A DNA stretch of 64,000 bases from Roseovarius nanhaiticus (GCF_900156535.1 NZ_FTNV01000001.1:620001-684000), one strand, 5' to 3'. Counted from the stretch's first letter, positions 9,164 through 18,330 are shown. Notes: generated from the letters alone by a model not told the origin. Numbers and translations: made by a program.

Positions 9164-10111
9164 ATGAAGATCGCGTTTCAGATGGATCCGATCGGCCCGA
9201 TCAATATCGACGCCGACAGCACATTTCGCCTTGCCGAAGAGGCGCAGGCGCGCGGTCATGAACTATTCTATTATACGCCGGAGAACCTCGCCTACGATGA
9301 GGGGCGCGTGACGGCGCGCGGGCAATCCCTGAAAGTACAGCGCGTGAAGGGCGATCACGCCACCTTGGGCGAAATGGAGATGGTCGATCTGGCCGATTTC
9401 GACGTGGTGTGGCTGCGCCAAGATCCGCCTTTCGACATGTTTTACATCACGACAACCCATCTGCTGGACCGACTCGCGCCCGGCACGCTGGTGGTTAACG
9501 ATCCGTTTTGGGTCCGCAATTTCCCCGAGAAGCTGTTGATCCTCGATTTCCCGGATCTCATGCCCCCCACCGCCATCGCGCGTGATCTGGACACGATTCG
9601 CGCGTTCCGCGACCGTCATGGCGACATCATCCTCAAGCCGCTTTATGGCAACGGGGGCGCCGGTGTTTTCCTGTTGAAGGGTGGCGACAGCAACCTCAGC
9701 TCGCTGCACGAAATGTTCACCGGCTTCAGTCGCGAGCCCCTGATCGTGCAAAAGTTCCTGCCTGACGTATCCAAGGGCGACAAGCGCGTCATTCTGGTTG
9801 ATGGCGAACCGGTGGGTGCGATCAACCGGGTTCCGGCGAAGGGCGAGACGCGCTCGAACATGCATGTGGGCGGACGCCCCGAGAAGGTCGAGCTGACCGA
9901 CCGCGACCGCGAGATTTGTGCCGCCATCGGACCGCGCCTGCGTGAAAAGGGTCAAGTTTTCGTCGGAATCGACGTAATTGGGCGCTACCTGACCGAGATC
10001 AACGTGACCTCGCCCACAGGCATTCAAGAACTCGAACGCTTCGACCAGGTCAATATCGCCGGCAAGATCTGGGATGCAATCGAGGCGAAGCGGTCGGCGC
10101 CGCGCGGGTGA
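9164..10111 (+). CDS. gshB: Glutathione synthase
   Basis: The ATP-grasp ligase that joins gamma-glutamylcysteine and glycine. The 315-residue protein begins [20 protein letters not shown], typical of GshB, and has the ATP-grasp glycine-rich loop [12 protein letters not shown] near residues 155-166, then NMHVGGRPE and the metal-binding end [16 protein letters not shown]. An AGGGGGAG ribosome binding site precedes the ATG. Its stop overlaps the start of the following hydrolase (GTGA). Confidence 0.97.
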   Translation: MKIAFQMDPIGPINIDADSTFRLAEEAQARGHELFYYTPENLAYDEGRVTARGQSLKVQRVKGDHATLGEMEMVDLADFDVVWLRQDPPFDMFYITTTHLLDRLAPGTLVVNDPFWVRNFPEKLLILDFPDLMPPTAIARDLDTIRAFRDRHGDIILKPLYGNGGAGVFLLKGGDSNLSSLHEMFTGFSREPLIVQKFLPDVSKGDKRVILVDGEPVGAINRVPAKGETRSNMHVGGRPEKVELTDRDREICAAIGPRLREKGQVFVGIDVIGRYLTEINVTSPTGIQELERFDQVNIAGKIWDAIEAKRSAPRG

Positions 10112-11019
10112 CGCGCCGCGCCAGACTTTTGAATTTGTGGCTGCGCTACACTGCCAAGCCGATATTTGCGCGCCTTCAAGATCCGGAGCGTGCGCGCCGC
10201 CTCATCGAACGCTGCGCGAGGCTGGCATCCCGCCCGCCCGCGGGCTTACAGTTCGACACGATAGGTCTGGAGCGTCCTGGCGCCGATGCACTTGAAGCTC
10301 TTCAAATCACACCAGAGGCGGCCCAAGGCGCGGGGCCGATCCTGCTTTATTTGCACGGCGGCGGCTATGTCTTTGGATCGCCCCGTTCGTACAAAGGGCT
10401 TGTCGGTCATATCGCGCGCCGCACTGGACTGACCGCGATCCTACCGCGCTATCGCCTGGCGCCCGAGCACCCTTTTCCCGCCGCGCCGGACGATGCGCTG
10501 ACGGCTTACCGCGCCATCATGGATCATCCCGGCGGCATCATTCTGGGCGGCGATAGCGCGGGGGGCGGCCTGGCGCTGGGTCTCCTTGGTCAGATCTGCG
10601 CGCTGGGCCTGCGCCAGCCGGTTGGGACATTCTGTTTCTCGCCTTTTACCGACATGACGTTTTCGGGCGAGAGTTTCGCGGCGAACAATAGGGCAGACCC
10701 GATCCTGCCCGCCCGTCGCGCGCCCGACATTGCGCAGATGTACATGCAGGGAGCCAATCCCGAAGATCCTCGTGCGTCGCCGCTTTTTGCCTCATTTTTT
10801 GGTGCCGGACCGGTCTGGATCACAGTGGGCAGTACGGAGATCCTTCTCGATGACGCGCGCCGGATGTCCGAGCACCTGATGCAGCAGGGGGTCGATGTAA
10901 CCTGCGTGATCGCGCCGGATCTGCCGCATGTCTGGCCGCTTTTTCATGGCTTGATTCCAGAGGCCGAGCAAAGCCTGGCAGAGCTGAGCGGCTGGATCAC
11001 GTCTCTTTCGCGTTTGTGA
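10108..11019 (+). CDS. Alpha/beta hydrolase of the hormone-sensitive lipase family
   Basis: A 303-residue esterase-like protein. It shows the oxyanion-hole motif [10 protein letters not shown] near residue 90, the nucleophile elbow GGDSAGGG near 148-155, and a catalytic-histidine context [11 protein letters not shown] near 271. The substrate cannot be told; short-chain esters are usual for the family. The GTG start is coupled to gshB. Its last 23 bases overlap the end of the convergent comM-like gene. Confidence 0.87.
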   Translation: MTRRARLLNLWLRYTAKPIFARLQDPERARRLIERCARLASRPPAGLQFDTIGLERPGADALEALQITPEAAQGAGPILLYLHGGGYVFGSPRSYKGLVGHIARRTGLTAILPRYRLAPEHPFPAAPDDALTAYRAIMDHPGGIILGGDSAGGGLALGLLGQICALGLRQPVGTFCFSPFTDMTFSGESFAANNRADPILPARRAPDIAQMYMQGANPEDPRASPLFASFFGAGPVWITVGSTEILLDDARRMSEHLMQQGVDVTCVIAPDLPHVWPLFHGLIPEAEQSLAELSGWITSLSRL

Positions 11020-12511
11020 TGCGGTAGCTGGCGGCCTCGGCCACATGGGGGCGGCGGACTTCGTCTGATCCATCCAGATCGGCTATGGTGCGCGCCACGC
11101 GCAAGACCCGGTGATAGCCCCGCGCCGAGAGGCCAAAGCGCTCGGACATGCGGGTCAGCAGCGCCCGCCCCTCGGCATCCGGCGTCGCAACCTGGGCCAG
11201 AACCGCGCCCTCGGCATCGGAATTCAGGTGTGTTCCGGGCGCCTCCGCATAGCGCGCGGCCTGCACCGCCTGCGCCTCCGCGACGCGCCCGGCGACCTCG
11301 GCAGAGCTGTCTCCGGAAGAGGGCAGGTCGAGATCCGAGAAGGCGACCGGCGGCACCTCGATCCGCAGATCGAACCGGTCCATGAGCGGGCCGCTTATGC
11401 GCCCCAGATAGTCGTCACCGCAGGCGGGCGCACGGGCGCAGGCTCGGGCCGGGTCGCTGAGATAGCCGCATTTGCAGGGGTTCGCGGCAGCGATCAGCAT
11501 GAAGCGGCAGGGATAGGTCACATGCGCATTGGCGCGCGCGATCATCACCTCGCCCGTCTCGATGGGCTGGCGCAGTGTCTCTAGCACGGTGCGCGAGAAT
11601 TCGGGAAATTCGTCCATGAAGAGCACGCCATTGTGCGCCAGACTGATCTCGCCCGGAGAGGCGCGGCGCCCGCCACCGACGATGGCGGCCATCGACGCGG
11701 TGTGATGCGGCTCGCGAAAGGGGCGGGTGCGGCTGATCCCGCCCTCATCCAGAAGGCCCGCGAGCGAGTGGATCATCGACGTCTCAAGCGCCTCGCGCGC
11801 GCTGAGCTGTGGCAGGATGCCCGGCAGGCGGGCGGCCAGCATCGATTTTCCCGAACCGGGTGTGCCCAGCATCATCAGATGGTGCCGCCCGGCGGCCGCG
11901 ATTTCCAGCGCGCGCTTGGCCCGTTCCTGACCTTTGACGTCGCGCAGATCGCGGCCCAGTGGGGGCGTCGTCACCTCGCCCGGCTCGGCCGGGGCCAGGG
12001 GGGATTGGCCGGTATAGTGGCGCACCACGTCGGCCAGAGTCGCCGCGCCGATTACATGCGCCGCGCCCACCCAGGCGGCCTCGGCGCCCGAAGCCTTCGG
12101 GCACAGCAGCGTGCGGTCCTCTTCGGCGGCGGCCATGGCAGCGGGCAGCGCGCCGATGACGGGCATCAGCGTGCCGTCGAGGGAAAGCTCGCCCAGCGAT
12201 GTCGTGCCCTCAATGGCGTCCTTGGGGATGATATCCAGCGCGGCCAGAAGCGCCAGCGCGATGGGCAGGTCGAAATGGCTGCCTTCCTTGGGCAGGTCGG
12301 CCGGGCTGAGATTGACGGTGATGCGCTTGCTGGGCAGCGCGATGGCCATCGAGGTCAGCGCTGTGCGCACCCGGTCGCGCGCCTCGCTGACGGCCTTGTC
12401 CGGCAAGCCGACCAAGCTGAACGCAGGCACGCCGGGCGTGACCGCACATTGCACCTCGACATGGCGGGCCTCGACCCCTTCGAAAGCGACCGTATAGGCG
12501 CGCGCGATCAT
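10997..12511 (-). CDS. comM: ComM/YifB-family Mg-chelatase-like AAA+ ATPase
   Basis: A 504-residue AAA+ protein with the N-terminal ComM domain (ARAYTVAFEGVEARHVEV, later SLVGLPDKAVSEARDRV), Walker A GTPGSGKSMLAARLPG, Walker B VLFMDEFPEF and a zinc-like cysteine set ANPCKCGYLSDPARACARAPAC. In Vibrio and relatives ComM is a helicase that promotes branch migration during natural transformation; most bacteria carry a homologue. It stands alone on the minus strand and ends tail to tail with the hydrolase. Confidence 0.93.
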   Translation of the reverse strand: MIARAYTVAFEGVEARHVEVQCAVTPGVPAFSLVGLPDKAVSEARDRVRTALTSMAIALPSKRITVNLSPADLPKEGSHFDLPIALALLAALDIIPKDAIEGTTSLGELSLDGTLMPVIGALPAAMAAAEEDRTLLCPKASGAEAAWVGAAHVIGAATLADVVRHYTGQSPLAPAEPGEVTTPPLGRDLRDVKGQERAKRALEIAAAGRHHLMMLGTPGSGKSMLAARLPGILPQLSAREALETSMIHSLAGLLDEGGISRTRPFREPHHTASMAAIVGGGRRASPGEISLAHNGVLFMDEFPEFSRTVLETLRQPIETGEVMIARANAHVTYPCRFMLIAAANPCKCGYLSDPARACARAPACGDDYLGRISGPLMDRFDLRIEVPPVAFSDLDLPSSGDSSAEVAGRVAEAQAVQAARYAEAPGTHLNSDAEGAVLAQVATPDAEGRALLTRMSERFGLSARGYHRVLRVARTIADLDGSDEVRRPHVAEAASYRITNAKET

Positions 12512-12589
12512 TCTCTGCCCCTTCGGCGGTAACTTTGGTTAACGCTAGCGTCGCAGAGATTTAGGAATGGTTAACGCAGCAGGGAAAAG

Positions 12590-13456
12590 TCAGACCAGCG
12601 CCATGAATTGCGGCCATGCCTCGGGGTCGGCCACCGTCTTGTCGCGGCAGCGGGCGTTGCACATGCCAAAAATACGCCCGTCCATTTCCATCAGATGCGT
12701 CACCGCGTTTCCGGAGTAGGGGCAGGCGTCATTCTCGGGCGTGCCTTGCGCGACGGCCCGCGCCGCGCGCGGCTTGGGTCCGGGCCACGCGCCCTCAGCG
12801 TGATCGCGCCGGTAGCGGGCCAGATCGGGGCCATGCACCAGCCCCAAGGCGCGCCAGCGCCGAAACGCGGGATCCGCCAAATGGGCGTCCACATAGGCCC
12901 GCGCGAGGGGCGACACCTTCAGCCCATAGCCTGCGATGCGCGCGGCGACGGGCGCGTAGAACGCATCGACAATGCCGTAATCGCCGCAGAGCCATGGGCC
13001 CTCGGGCGCGCAGGTCTGGCGCGCGTGATCCCAGACGGTCTCAAGCCGCCGCAGATCCCGCTCGACCGCCTCCGAAGGCGCGAAATCCGTATAGGCTTTG
13101 CGCATGTTCATCGGGCAATCGCCGCGCAGGGCGGTAAAGCCGGAATGCATCTCGGCGGCGGCCCAGCGGGCCGTGGCGCGCGCAAGAGGCGCCTCGGGCC
13201 AGAGGCCCATATCCGGGTGACGGCTGGCCAGTTCTTCGGCAATGGCAAGCGAGTCGCCGACCAGGGCGCCCTCGGGGGTGCGTATGGTGGGCACGGTCTT
13301 GGCCGGCGCCCAATCCGGCATCTGATCAGGCACGTCGCCATCATCGAAACAAATCTCGGTCTGCCGCCGTGCGATGCCGAAACGGTCGAAGAGGAGCCAT
13401 GCACGCATGGACCAGCTTGAATAGGCGTAGTCGCCGATGATGAGGTCATATGTCAT
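12590..13456 (-). CDS. Glutathione S-transferase with C-terminal cysteine-rich tail
   Basis: A 288-residue protein. Residues 1-80 form a GST thioredoxin-like domain (YSSWSMRAWLLFDRFGI, then KTVPTIRTPEGALVGDSLAI), followed by the helical GST domain to about 225. A tail of about 50 residues then carries CPYSGNAVTHLMEMDGR and GMCNARCRDKTVADPEAW, with three cysteines that could bind a metal. The tail is not part of ordinary GSTs. The substrate is unknown. The gene lies between the comM-like gene and a phosphatase gene on the same strand. Confidence 0.85.
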   Translation of the reverse strand: MTYDLIIGDYAYSSWSMRAWLLFDRFGIARRQTEICFDDGDVPDQMPDWAPAKTVPTIRTPEGALVGDSLAIAEELASRHPDMGLWPEAPLARATARWAAAEMHSGFTALRGDCPMNMRKAYTDFAPSEAVERDLRRLETVWDHARQTCAPEGPWLCGDYGIVDAFYAPVAARIAGYGLKVSPLARAYVDAHLADPAFRRWRALGLVHGPDLARYRRDHAEGAWPGPKPRAARAVAQGTPENDACPYSGNAVTHLMEMDGRIFGMCNARCRDKTVADPEAWPQFMALV

Positions 13457-13514
13457 GGCACGAGGATACGCGCGGCCCTGGCCTGCGCAAAGTCAGCAAA
13501 TGTGCGGACCCCCA

Positions 13515-14087
13515 TCAGGGCAGGTGATTGATCGTCTCCGCGCGCCATCGCGCGCCGTCGTGTTGCAGTGACGTCACCGAGAGGTTGTCGATGCGGTGCC
13601 CGAACGCCTCGTAACCGGTAATGTCGAGGGCCGCCTGCACTTGGGTCAGGATGGCGCCCATATGCGCGACGACGATGATATCGCGGCCCGGATGGGCGCG
13701 CATCAGGGCAGCAGCCGCCGCGCTGACGCGCGTAGAGATCATATTCCACGACTCGCCTTCGGGCGCGGTCAGATCGCCGGGGGTTTCCCAAAAGGCGCGC
13801 AAGCGCTCTGCTTGGGGCGCGGTGTCGAAATTGGCCATTTCCCAAGCGCCAAAATTGATCTCGCGCAGCTGTGGATTGTCCGGCAGGCGGGTGCGCCCGG
13901 CGGCGATGGCGTTTGCCGTCCCGTGCGCGCGGGTGAGGTCCGACGACACGATCAGCGCGTCCTGCGGCAGATAATCCGACAGGCGCGCCAGTTGTGCGGT
14001 ATCGCTCAGATCGGCGGGCAGGTCCGTCCAGCCTACCATTGCCTTGGCGTGGGTCGGGCCGTGGCGGACCCAATGAAAGCGGCTCAT
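13515..14087 (-). CDS. Histidine phosphatase family protein, probably alpha-ribazole phosphatase (CobC-like)
   Basis: A 190-residue protein with the phosphoglycerate-mutase/acid phosphatase signature VRHGPTHAK at residues 7-15 and a second catalytic block with VVAHMGAILTQ. It overlaps the start of cobU by four bases. Because cobU acts on the nucleotide loop of cobalamin, the phosphatase is likely the CobC-type enzyme that removes phosphate from alpha-ribazole phosphate or adenosylcobalamin phosphate. The fold is secure; the B12 role rests on context. Confidence 0.82.
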   Translation of the reverse strand: MSRFHWVRHGPTHAKAMVGWTDLPADLSDTAQLARLSDYLPQDALIVSSDLTRAHGTANAIAAGRTRLPDNPQLREINFGAWEMANFDTAPQAERLRAFWETPGDLTAPEGESWNMISTRVSAAAAALMRAHPGRDIIVVAHMGAILTQVQAALDITGYEAFGHRIDNLSVTSLQHDGARWRAETINHLP

Positions 14088-14608
14088 GGGAGCGCGCCCT
14101 TCAGCACCAATGGCAGCCCCGCGATCATCTGTACCACCAGCCCGGCCTCTGCGGCGAGGCGCTTGTTCAGATCGCCCTGCGCGCGCTGAAACCGGCGGGC
14201 CAGCGCGTTGTCCGGCACGACCGACAGCCCCACCTCGTTGCTGACGACGACAACCGGGGCAGCGCAGCCGCTTAGCGCGGAAATCAGCCCCTCTTCCTCG
14301 GCAGCAAGGTCATGATCAGCCAGCATATGATTGCTCAGCCACAGTGTTGCACAATCCAGCAGAACGATCTGATCTGGCGCCGCATCCGCTAGGGCCGGTG
14401 TCACATTCAAAGGCGCCTCGACGGTGGTCCAGCCATCGGCGCCGCGCGCCTTTTGGTGGGATGCGATCTTGGCGCGCATCTCGTCGTCATAGGCTTCGGC
14501 GGTGGCGATATAGAGGCGGCGTGCGTCCGTTTTGCGGATCTGCGCCTCGGCCCAGCGGGACTTGCCCGAGGCGGCGCCGCCTAGCACCAGTGAGAGCGGT
14601 GGCAACAT
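14084..14608 (-). CDS. cobU: Bifunctional adenosylcobinamide kinase/guanylyltransferase
   Basis: A 174-residue cobalamin enzyme that phosphorylates adenosylcobinamide and then attaches GMP. It has the P-loop GGAASGKS at residues 10-17, the conserved IATAEAYDDEM and RIxxHxxxR-like AKIASHQKARGADGWTTVEAP, and VVVVSNEVGLSVVPDNALARRFQRAQGDLN. The length matches CobU/CobP. It is divergent from the rpoH-type gene and coupled to the downstream phosphatase. Confidence 0.95.
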   Translation of the reverse strand: MLPPLSLVLGGAASGKSRWAEAQIRKTDARRLYIATAEAYDDEMRAKIASHQKARGADGWTTVEAPLNVTPALADAAPDQIVLLDCATLWLSNHMLADHDLAAEEEGLISALSGCAAPVVVVSNEVGLSVVPDNALARRFQRAQGDLNKRLAAEAGLVVQMIAGLPLVLKGALP

Positions 14609-14626
14609 AAAATGTGAACTCTTTTG

Positions 14627-14655
14627 TGATCCGAAGCGTTACCCCACCCGTAGCA
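14627..14655 (+). promoter_or_regulatory. Probable RpoE-type promoter of the rpoH-type gene
   Basis: TGATCC at 14627-14632 and TAGCA at 14651-14655 are separated by 18 bases. This resembles the Rhodobacter sphaeroides RpoE consensus TGATCC-N18-TAAGA as I recall it. It lies 64 bases before the start of the sigma-factor gene at 14719, so the leader would be roughly 55-60 bases. Confidence 0.6.
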
Positions 14656-14718
14656 CTTGGCGAATAAGTGAGAAAGAGCGTTGCCTAAAACGCTCGTTAG
14701 CCATCCGGGGGAAGTCTC

Positions 14719-15597
14719 ATGGTAATTGACGTTCAACAAAACAACTCACTGTCGCGCAAGGCTATGAAAGCCGAGTTGCTCGATGCGGAAACCGAATTGC
14801 AATTGGCCTACGCCTGGCGCGATCATCGCGACGAGGAGGCGCTGCACCGCCTGATCACCGCGTATATGCGCCTTGCGATTTCGATGGCGTCCAAATTCCG
14901 CCGCTACGGCGCCCCCATGAATGACCTGATCCAGGAGGCCGGCCTTGGCCTGATGAAGGCAGCCGAGAAGTTCGACCCCGATCGCGGTGTCCGGTTCTCG
15001 ACCTACGCGGTCTGGTGGATCAAGGCGAGCGTGCAGGATTATGTGATGCGCAACTGGTCGATGGTGCGCACCGGGTCCACGTCCTCGCAAAAGTCCCTTT
15101 TCTTCAACATGCGCCGCGTTCAGGCCCGGCTTGAGCGTGAGGCAATGGCTCAGGGACACGAGCTTGACGGATATCAGCTGCGCGAGATGATCGCGCAGGA
15201 GGTGGGTGTGCCTCTCCGCGATGTCGAAATGATGCAGGGCCGTCTTTCGGGCTCCGATTTCTCGCTTAATGCCACGCAAAGCTCCGAAGACGAGGGTCGC
15301 GAGTGGATTGATGCACTTGAGGATGACGCGCCGCGCGGCGATGAATTGGTCGAGGTGGATCATGACTTGGGCGCGCTGCGTGTTTGGCTGACCGATGCGA
15401 TGGGCAAGCTGAACGAGCGCGAGCGGTTTATCGTCAGGGAGCGCAAGTTGCGCGACGAGCCACGCACACTTGAGAGTTTGGGCGAAGAACTGAGCCTCAG
15501 CAAAGAGCGTGTTCGCCAGTTGGAAGCGGCCGCATTCCAGAAGATGCGCAAGTCTCTTGAGGCAAACGGCACCGAGGTGCAGAGCCTGTTGGCGTGA
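14719..15597 (+). CDS. RpoH-family (Sigma-32) alternative sigma factor, RpoHII-like
   Basis: A 292-residue group-3 sigma factor. Region 2 is seen in LITAYMRLAISMASKFRRYGAPMNDLIQEAGLGLMKAAEKFDPDRGVRFSTYAVWWIKASVQDYVMRNW (key parts only: DLIQEAG core-binding, FSTYAVWWIK for the -10 element), and region 4 in LGEELSLSKERVRQLEAAAFQKMR. The RpoH box is visible as the QKSLFFNMRR context. Rhodobacteraceae usually have two such factors; the N-terminus and the RpoE-like promoter favour the RpoHII paralogue, which serves the singlet-oxygen response. The stop codon overlaps the next gene's start. Confidence 0.9.
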   Translation: MVIDVQQNNSLSRKAMKAELLDAETELQLAYAWRDHRDEEALHRLITAYMRLAISMASKFRRYGAPMNDLIQEAGLGLMKAAEKFDPDRGVRFSTYAVWWIKASVQDYVMRNWSMVRTGSTSSQKSLFFNMRRVQARLEREAMAQGHELDGYQLREMIAQEVGVPLRDVEMMQGRLSGSDFSLNATQSSEDEGREWIDALEDDAPRGDELVEVDHDLGALRVWLTDAMGKLNERERFIVRERKLRDEPRTLESLGEELSLSKERVRQLEAAAFQKMRKSLEANGTEVQSLLA

Positions 15598-16355
15598 TGC
15601 GCTTGGCGGCGGTGCTGTTATTTGCTGCCGCGCCGGCATTCGGACAGGATATTTTTGTGATGGGCGAGGTGCATGACAACCCCGCCCATCATTCCGTTCA
15701 AGCCAAGCGCGTCGCCGATCTTCGGCCTGCCGCGCTCGTGTTTGAAATGCTGACACCCGAGCAGGCGAAGCGCATATCTCCGGGGCAGCTTGAGGATCGC
15801 GATGCTTTGGCAAATCTGCTGGAGTGGGACGAGTCAGGTTGGCCAGATTTTGGGTTTTACCATTCTATAATGACTGCAGCACCCCAGGCGCGCATCTACG
15901 GCGCTGGCGTCCCGCGCGAGGCGGCCCGCTCTGTTGGGGACAACGGGCTAGCGGCCGTGTTCGGCGCGGGCGCCGAGGATTATGGCCTGACGCAACCCTT
16001 GGACGAGGCCGAGCAGGCCGCCCGTGAAGCATTGCAGGCGAAGGCGCATTGCGATGCGCTTCCGGCTGCGATTTTGCCAATGATGGTCGACGTGCAGCGT
16101 TTGCGCGATGCCGCATTGGCGCGAAAGGCTCGGACCGCGATGATAGAAACCGGCGGACCGGTCGCCGTGATCACAGGCAACGGCCATGCGCGTAGAGATT
16201 GGGGCATGCCCGCCCTTTTGGCGATGGCCGCGCCCGATCTCGATATCCATGTGCTGGGGCAGGGCGAAGATGACAGGCCGCCCGAAGGCAGCTTTGACGA
16301 GATCGTCTATAGCCCCGCGCCGGTCCGCCCCGATCCGTGCGACGCGTTCCGCTAG
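15594..16355 (+). CDS. ChaN-like (DUF399) secreted protein
   Basis: A 253-residue protein with a signal peptide (RLAAVLLFAAAPAFG) and the ChaN/EreA-like fold marked by FVMGEVHDNPAHH near residue 22 and ITGNGHARRDWGMP near 195. ChaN of Campylobacter binds haem at a conserved histidine and is linked to iron uptake; here the role is inferred. The GTG start overlaps the rpoH-type stop as GTGA, with an alternative ATG directly after it, so it should be co-transcribed with the sigma factor. Confidence 0.78.
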   Translation: MMRLAAVLLFAAAPAFGQDIFVMGEVHDNPAHHSVQAKRVADLRPAALVFEMLTPEQAKRISPGQLEDRDALANLLEWDESGWPDFGFYHSIMTAAPQARIYGAGVPREAARSVGDNGLAAVFGAGAEDYGLTQPLDEAEQAAREALQAKAHCDALPAAILPMMVDVQRLRDAALARKARTAMIETGGPVAVITGNGHARRDWGMPALLAMAAPDLDIHVLGQGEDDRPPEGSFDEIVYSPAPVRPDPCDAFR

Positions 16356-16427
16356 GGGCGCTGTGCCGGGCGCACCCTTGTCTTGGCACCGTGCCGGTCC
16401 TAGTGTCGCGGTGCTTGGGGGTGGCTT

Positions 16428-17642
16428 ATGACGCTGGCTGGTAAACGAATTCTGCTCATCATCGGCGGCGGTATCGCGGCCTTCAAGACGTTGGACCTCA
16501 TCCGGCGCCTGCGCGAGCGCGGGGCGAGCGTTACGCCCGTGTTGACACAGGCGGGCGCGGAATTCGTGACGCCCCTGTCGGTCTCGGCGCTGGCGGGGCA
16601 AAAGGTTTACACCGATCTTTTCGACCTGACCGACGAGGCCGAGATGGGTCATATCCAGCTGAGCCGGGTTGCCGATCTGGTCGTCGTTGCGCCCGCTACG
16701 GCGGATCTGATGGCCAAGATGGCGCAAGGCCATGCCAATGACCTGGCGACAACGCTGCTTTTGGCTACCGATACGCCCGTGATGATCGCGCCCGCGATGA
16801 ATGTGCGCATGTGGGATCATCCCGCAACCCAGCGCAACCTCTCAACCCTGCGCGCCGATGGCATCACCGTGGTCGGCCCGAATGATGGCGACATGGCGTG
16901 CGGCGAGCGTGGTCCGGGCCGCATGTCCGAACCTATGGAGATCGTGCAGGCCATCGCGGCGACCTTGCGTGACGGCCCGTTGAAAGGGCGCCGCATCCTC
17001 ATCACTTCCGGTCCAACGCACGAGCCGATCGACCCGGTGCGCTATATTGCGAACCGCTCGTCCGGTGCGCAGGGTACGGCCATTGCCCGCGCTCTGATTG
17101 CCCTTGGGGCTGAAGTTATCTTCGTCACCGGCCCGGCCGATGCGCCGCCGCCAGACGGCGCCGAGTTGCACCGCGTCGAGACGGCGCATCAAATGCTGGA
17201 CGCTTGTCACAAGGTGCTGCCGGTCGATGCCGCGATTTGCGCAGCCGCCGTTGCGGATTGGAGGGTGGCTAGCGCCAGCAGTTCCAAGATGAAAAAGGAC
17301 AAGGGCGGTTTGCCGAAACTGGAACTGGCCGAGAACCCCGATATCCTTGCCACGCTTTCACAGCTTGCGGATCAGCGCCCCGCACTCGTTGTCGGCTTTG
17401 CCGCCGAAACGGATGACGTAGCGCAAAACGCCACGGCCAAGCGTCTGCGCAAGGGATGCGACTGGATCGTCGCCAACGATGTCAGCCCACATACCGGTAT
17501 CATGGGCGGCACCGAGAACGAGGTGACGTTGATCACCGCCGCAGGCGCGGAGCCGTGGCCGCGCATGTCGAAAGGGCAGGTCGCCGCCCGTCTTGCCACC
17601 AGAATCGCCGAGGCGCTGGTGCCGGATGCCGCACCGCAATAA
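16428..17642 (+). CDS. coaBC: Bifunctional phosphopantothenoylcysteine decarboxylase/synthetase CoaBC
   Basis: A 404-residue coenzyme A enzyme. The N-terminal CoaC flavoprotein part has GGGIAAFKTLDLIRRLRERG, APATADLMAKMAQGHANDL, APAMNVRMWDHPATQRN and the active-site cysteine in MACGERGPGRM. The CoaB part begins at about residue 190 (RILITSGPTHEPIDPVRYIANRSSG) and has the KMKKDKGG lysine loop near residue 287. It is a single gene about 70 bases after the ChaN-like gene. Confidence 0.97.
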   Translation: MTLAGKRILLIIGGGIAAFKTLDLIRRLRERGASVTPVLTQAGAEFVTPLSVSALAGQKVYTDLFDLTDEAEMGHIQLSRVADLVVVAPATADLMAKMAQGHANDLATTLLLATDTPVMIAPAMNVRMWDHPATQRNLSTLRADGITVVGPNDGDMACGERGPGRMSEPMEIVQAIAATLRDGPLKGRRILITSGPTHEPIDPVRYIANRSSGAQGTAIARALIALGAEVIFVTGPADAPPPDGAELHRVETAHQMLDACHKVLPVDAAICAAAVADWRVASASSSKMKKDKGGLPKLELAENPDILATLSQLADQRPALVVGFAAETDDVAQNATAKRLRKGCDWIVANDVSPHTGIMGGTENEVTLITAAGAEPWPRMSKGQVAARLATRIAEALVPDAAPQ

Positions 17643-17705
17643 ATCTTGCGCGTCACGCGGCGTTGCGCCAAGAAAGGGAACCCGGCTCTAAAAACGGCGC
17701 AAATA

Positions 17706-17999
17706 ATGCAGCATTCCAGCGAAACCTCCCCAAAATCCTACGGCGTGGCCATCATGCTGTGCGGTATTTTCGGGGTTATGGGCATCCATCACTTCTACCT
17801 TGAGGACTGGCTGCATGGTCTCGCCGATGTCGGCCTTTTGATCCTTGCCATCGGCTTTGCCGCGCAGGGAATGGTGGGGCTTGCCCTTCTGGTGATCGTG
17901 CTGGACGGGCTGCATACCCTGATCATCTTTTACTATCTCATCATCGAAAAATGGCGCGACGGAAAAGGTCGCCCCATCCTGATGCAGAGCAATCCATAA
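17706..17999 (+). CDS. TM2 domain membrane protein, first of a pair
   Basis: A 97-residue protein with two or more membrane segments. GVMGIHHFYLEDWLHGLADVGLLIL fits the TM2 domain pattern (G-x-GxHxFYLG...G). The start is the ATG at 17706; an upstream in-frame start at 17646 would add 20 residues with no match to the family. Function of TM2 proteins in bacteria is unknown. A second TM2 gene follows after 36 bases. Confidence 0.75.
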   Translation: MQHSSETSPKSYGVAIMLCGIFGVMGIHHFYLEDWLHGLADVGLLILAIGFAAQGMVGLALLVIVLDGLHTLIIFYYLIIEKWRDGKGRPILMQSNP

Positions 18000-18035
18000 G
18001 GCGCAAAGCGCCATCATTCACGAGGGATACTTCCA

Positions 18036-18266
18036 ATGAGCGACACCACAACCGGCCCTGTCAGCGACAAGAAATTCGTGCCAGCCGTCCTGCTATGCTT
18101 CTTCTTGGGCAGCTTGGGCATTCACCGTTTTTACCTGGGCAAGGTCGGCACTGGCATCTTGATGCTGATCACGCTGGGCGGCCTTGGTATCTGGACGATC
18201 ATTGACTTCGTGCGCCTGATCATCGGGTCCATGAAGGACAAGAACGGCCTACCGCTGCGCCATTGA
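18036..18266 (+). CDS. TM2 domain membrane protein, second of a pair
   Basis: A 76-residue protein that is a better TM2 match than its neighbour: FFLGSLGIHRFYLGKVGTGILMLITLGGLGIWTIIDFVRLI, giving two membrane helices joined by a short turn. The pair probably arose by duplication and divergence. A GAGGG ribosome binding site precedes the ATG. A perfect 7-bp GC hairpin follows at 18314-18330. Confidence 0.82.
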   Translation: MSDTTTGPVSDKKFVPAVLLCFFLGSLGIHRFYLGKVGTGILMLITLGGLGIWTIIDFVRLIIGSMKDKNGLPLRH

Positions 18267-18313
18267 TGCGTGGTGCGCCGCGGGTTTGATTCCCACGGAC
18301 AAGAGTATGATCG

Positions 18314-18330
18314 GCGGCGCACTGCGCCGC
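18314..18330 (+). terminator. GC hairpin after the TM2 pair
   Basis: GCGGCGC and GCGCCGC pair perfectly around an ACT loop. The following bases are only modestly T-rich, so it is either a weak terminator or a 3' stabilising hairpin. It stands between the TM2 genes and the operator array in front of sdhC. Confidence 0.45.

Noticed and set aside
18283..18305. tRNA-like T-arm (GGGTTTGATTCCC) after the second TM2 gene
   Set aside because: The sequence resembles a T-loop stem but has a C-A mismatch in the stem. The required D-arm and anticodon arm would have to lie inside the TM2 coding region, and no acceptor stem can be matched. I could not build a tRNA.
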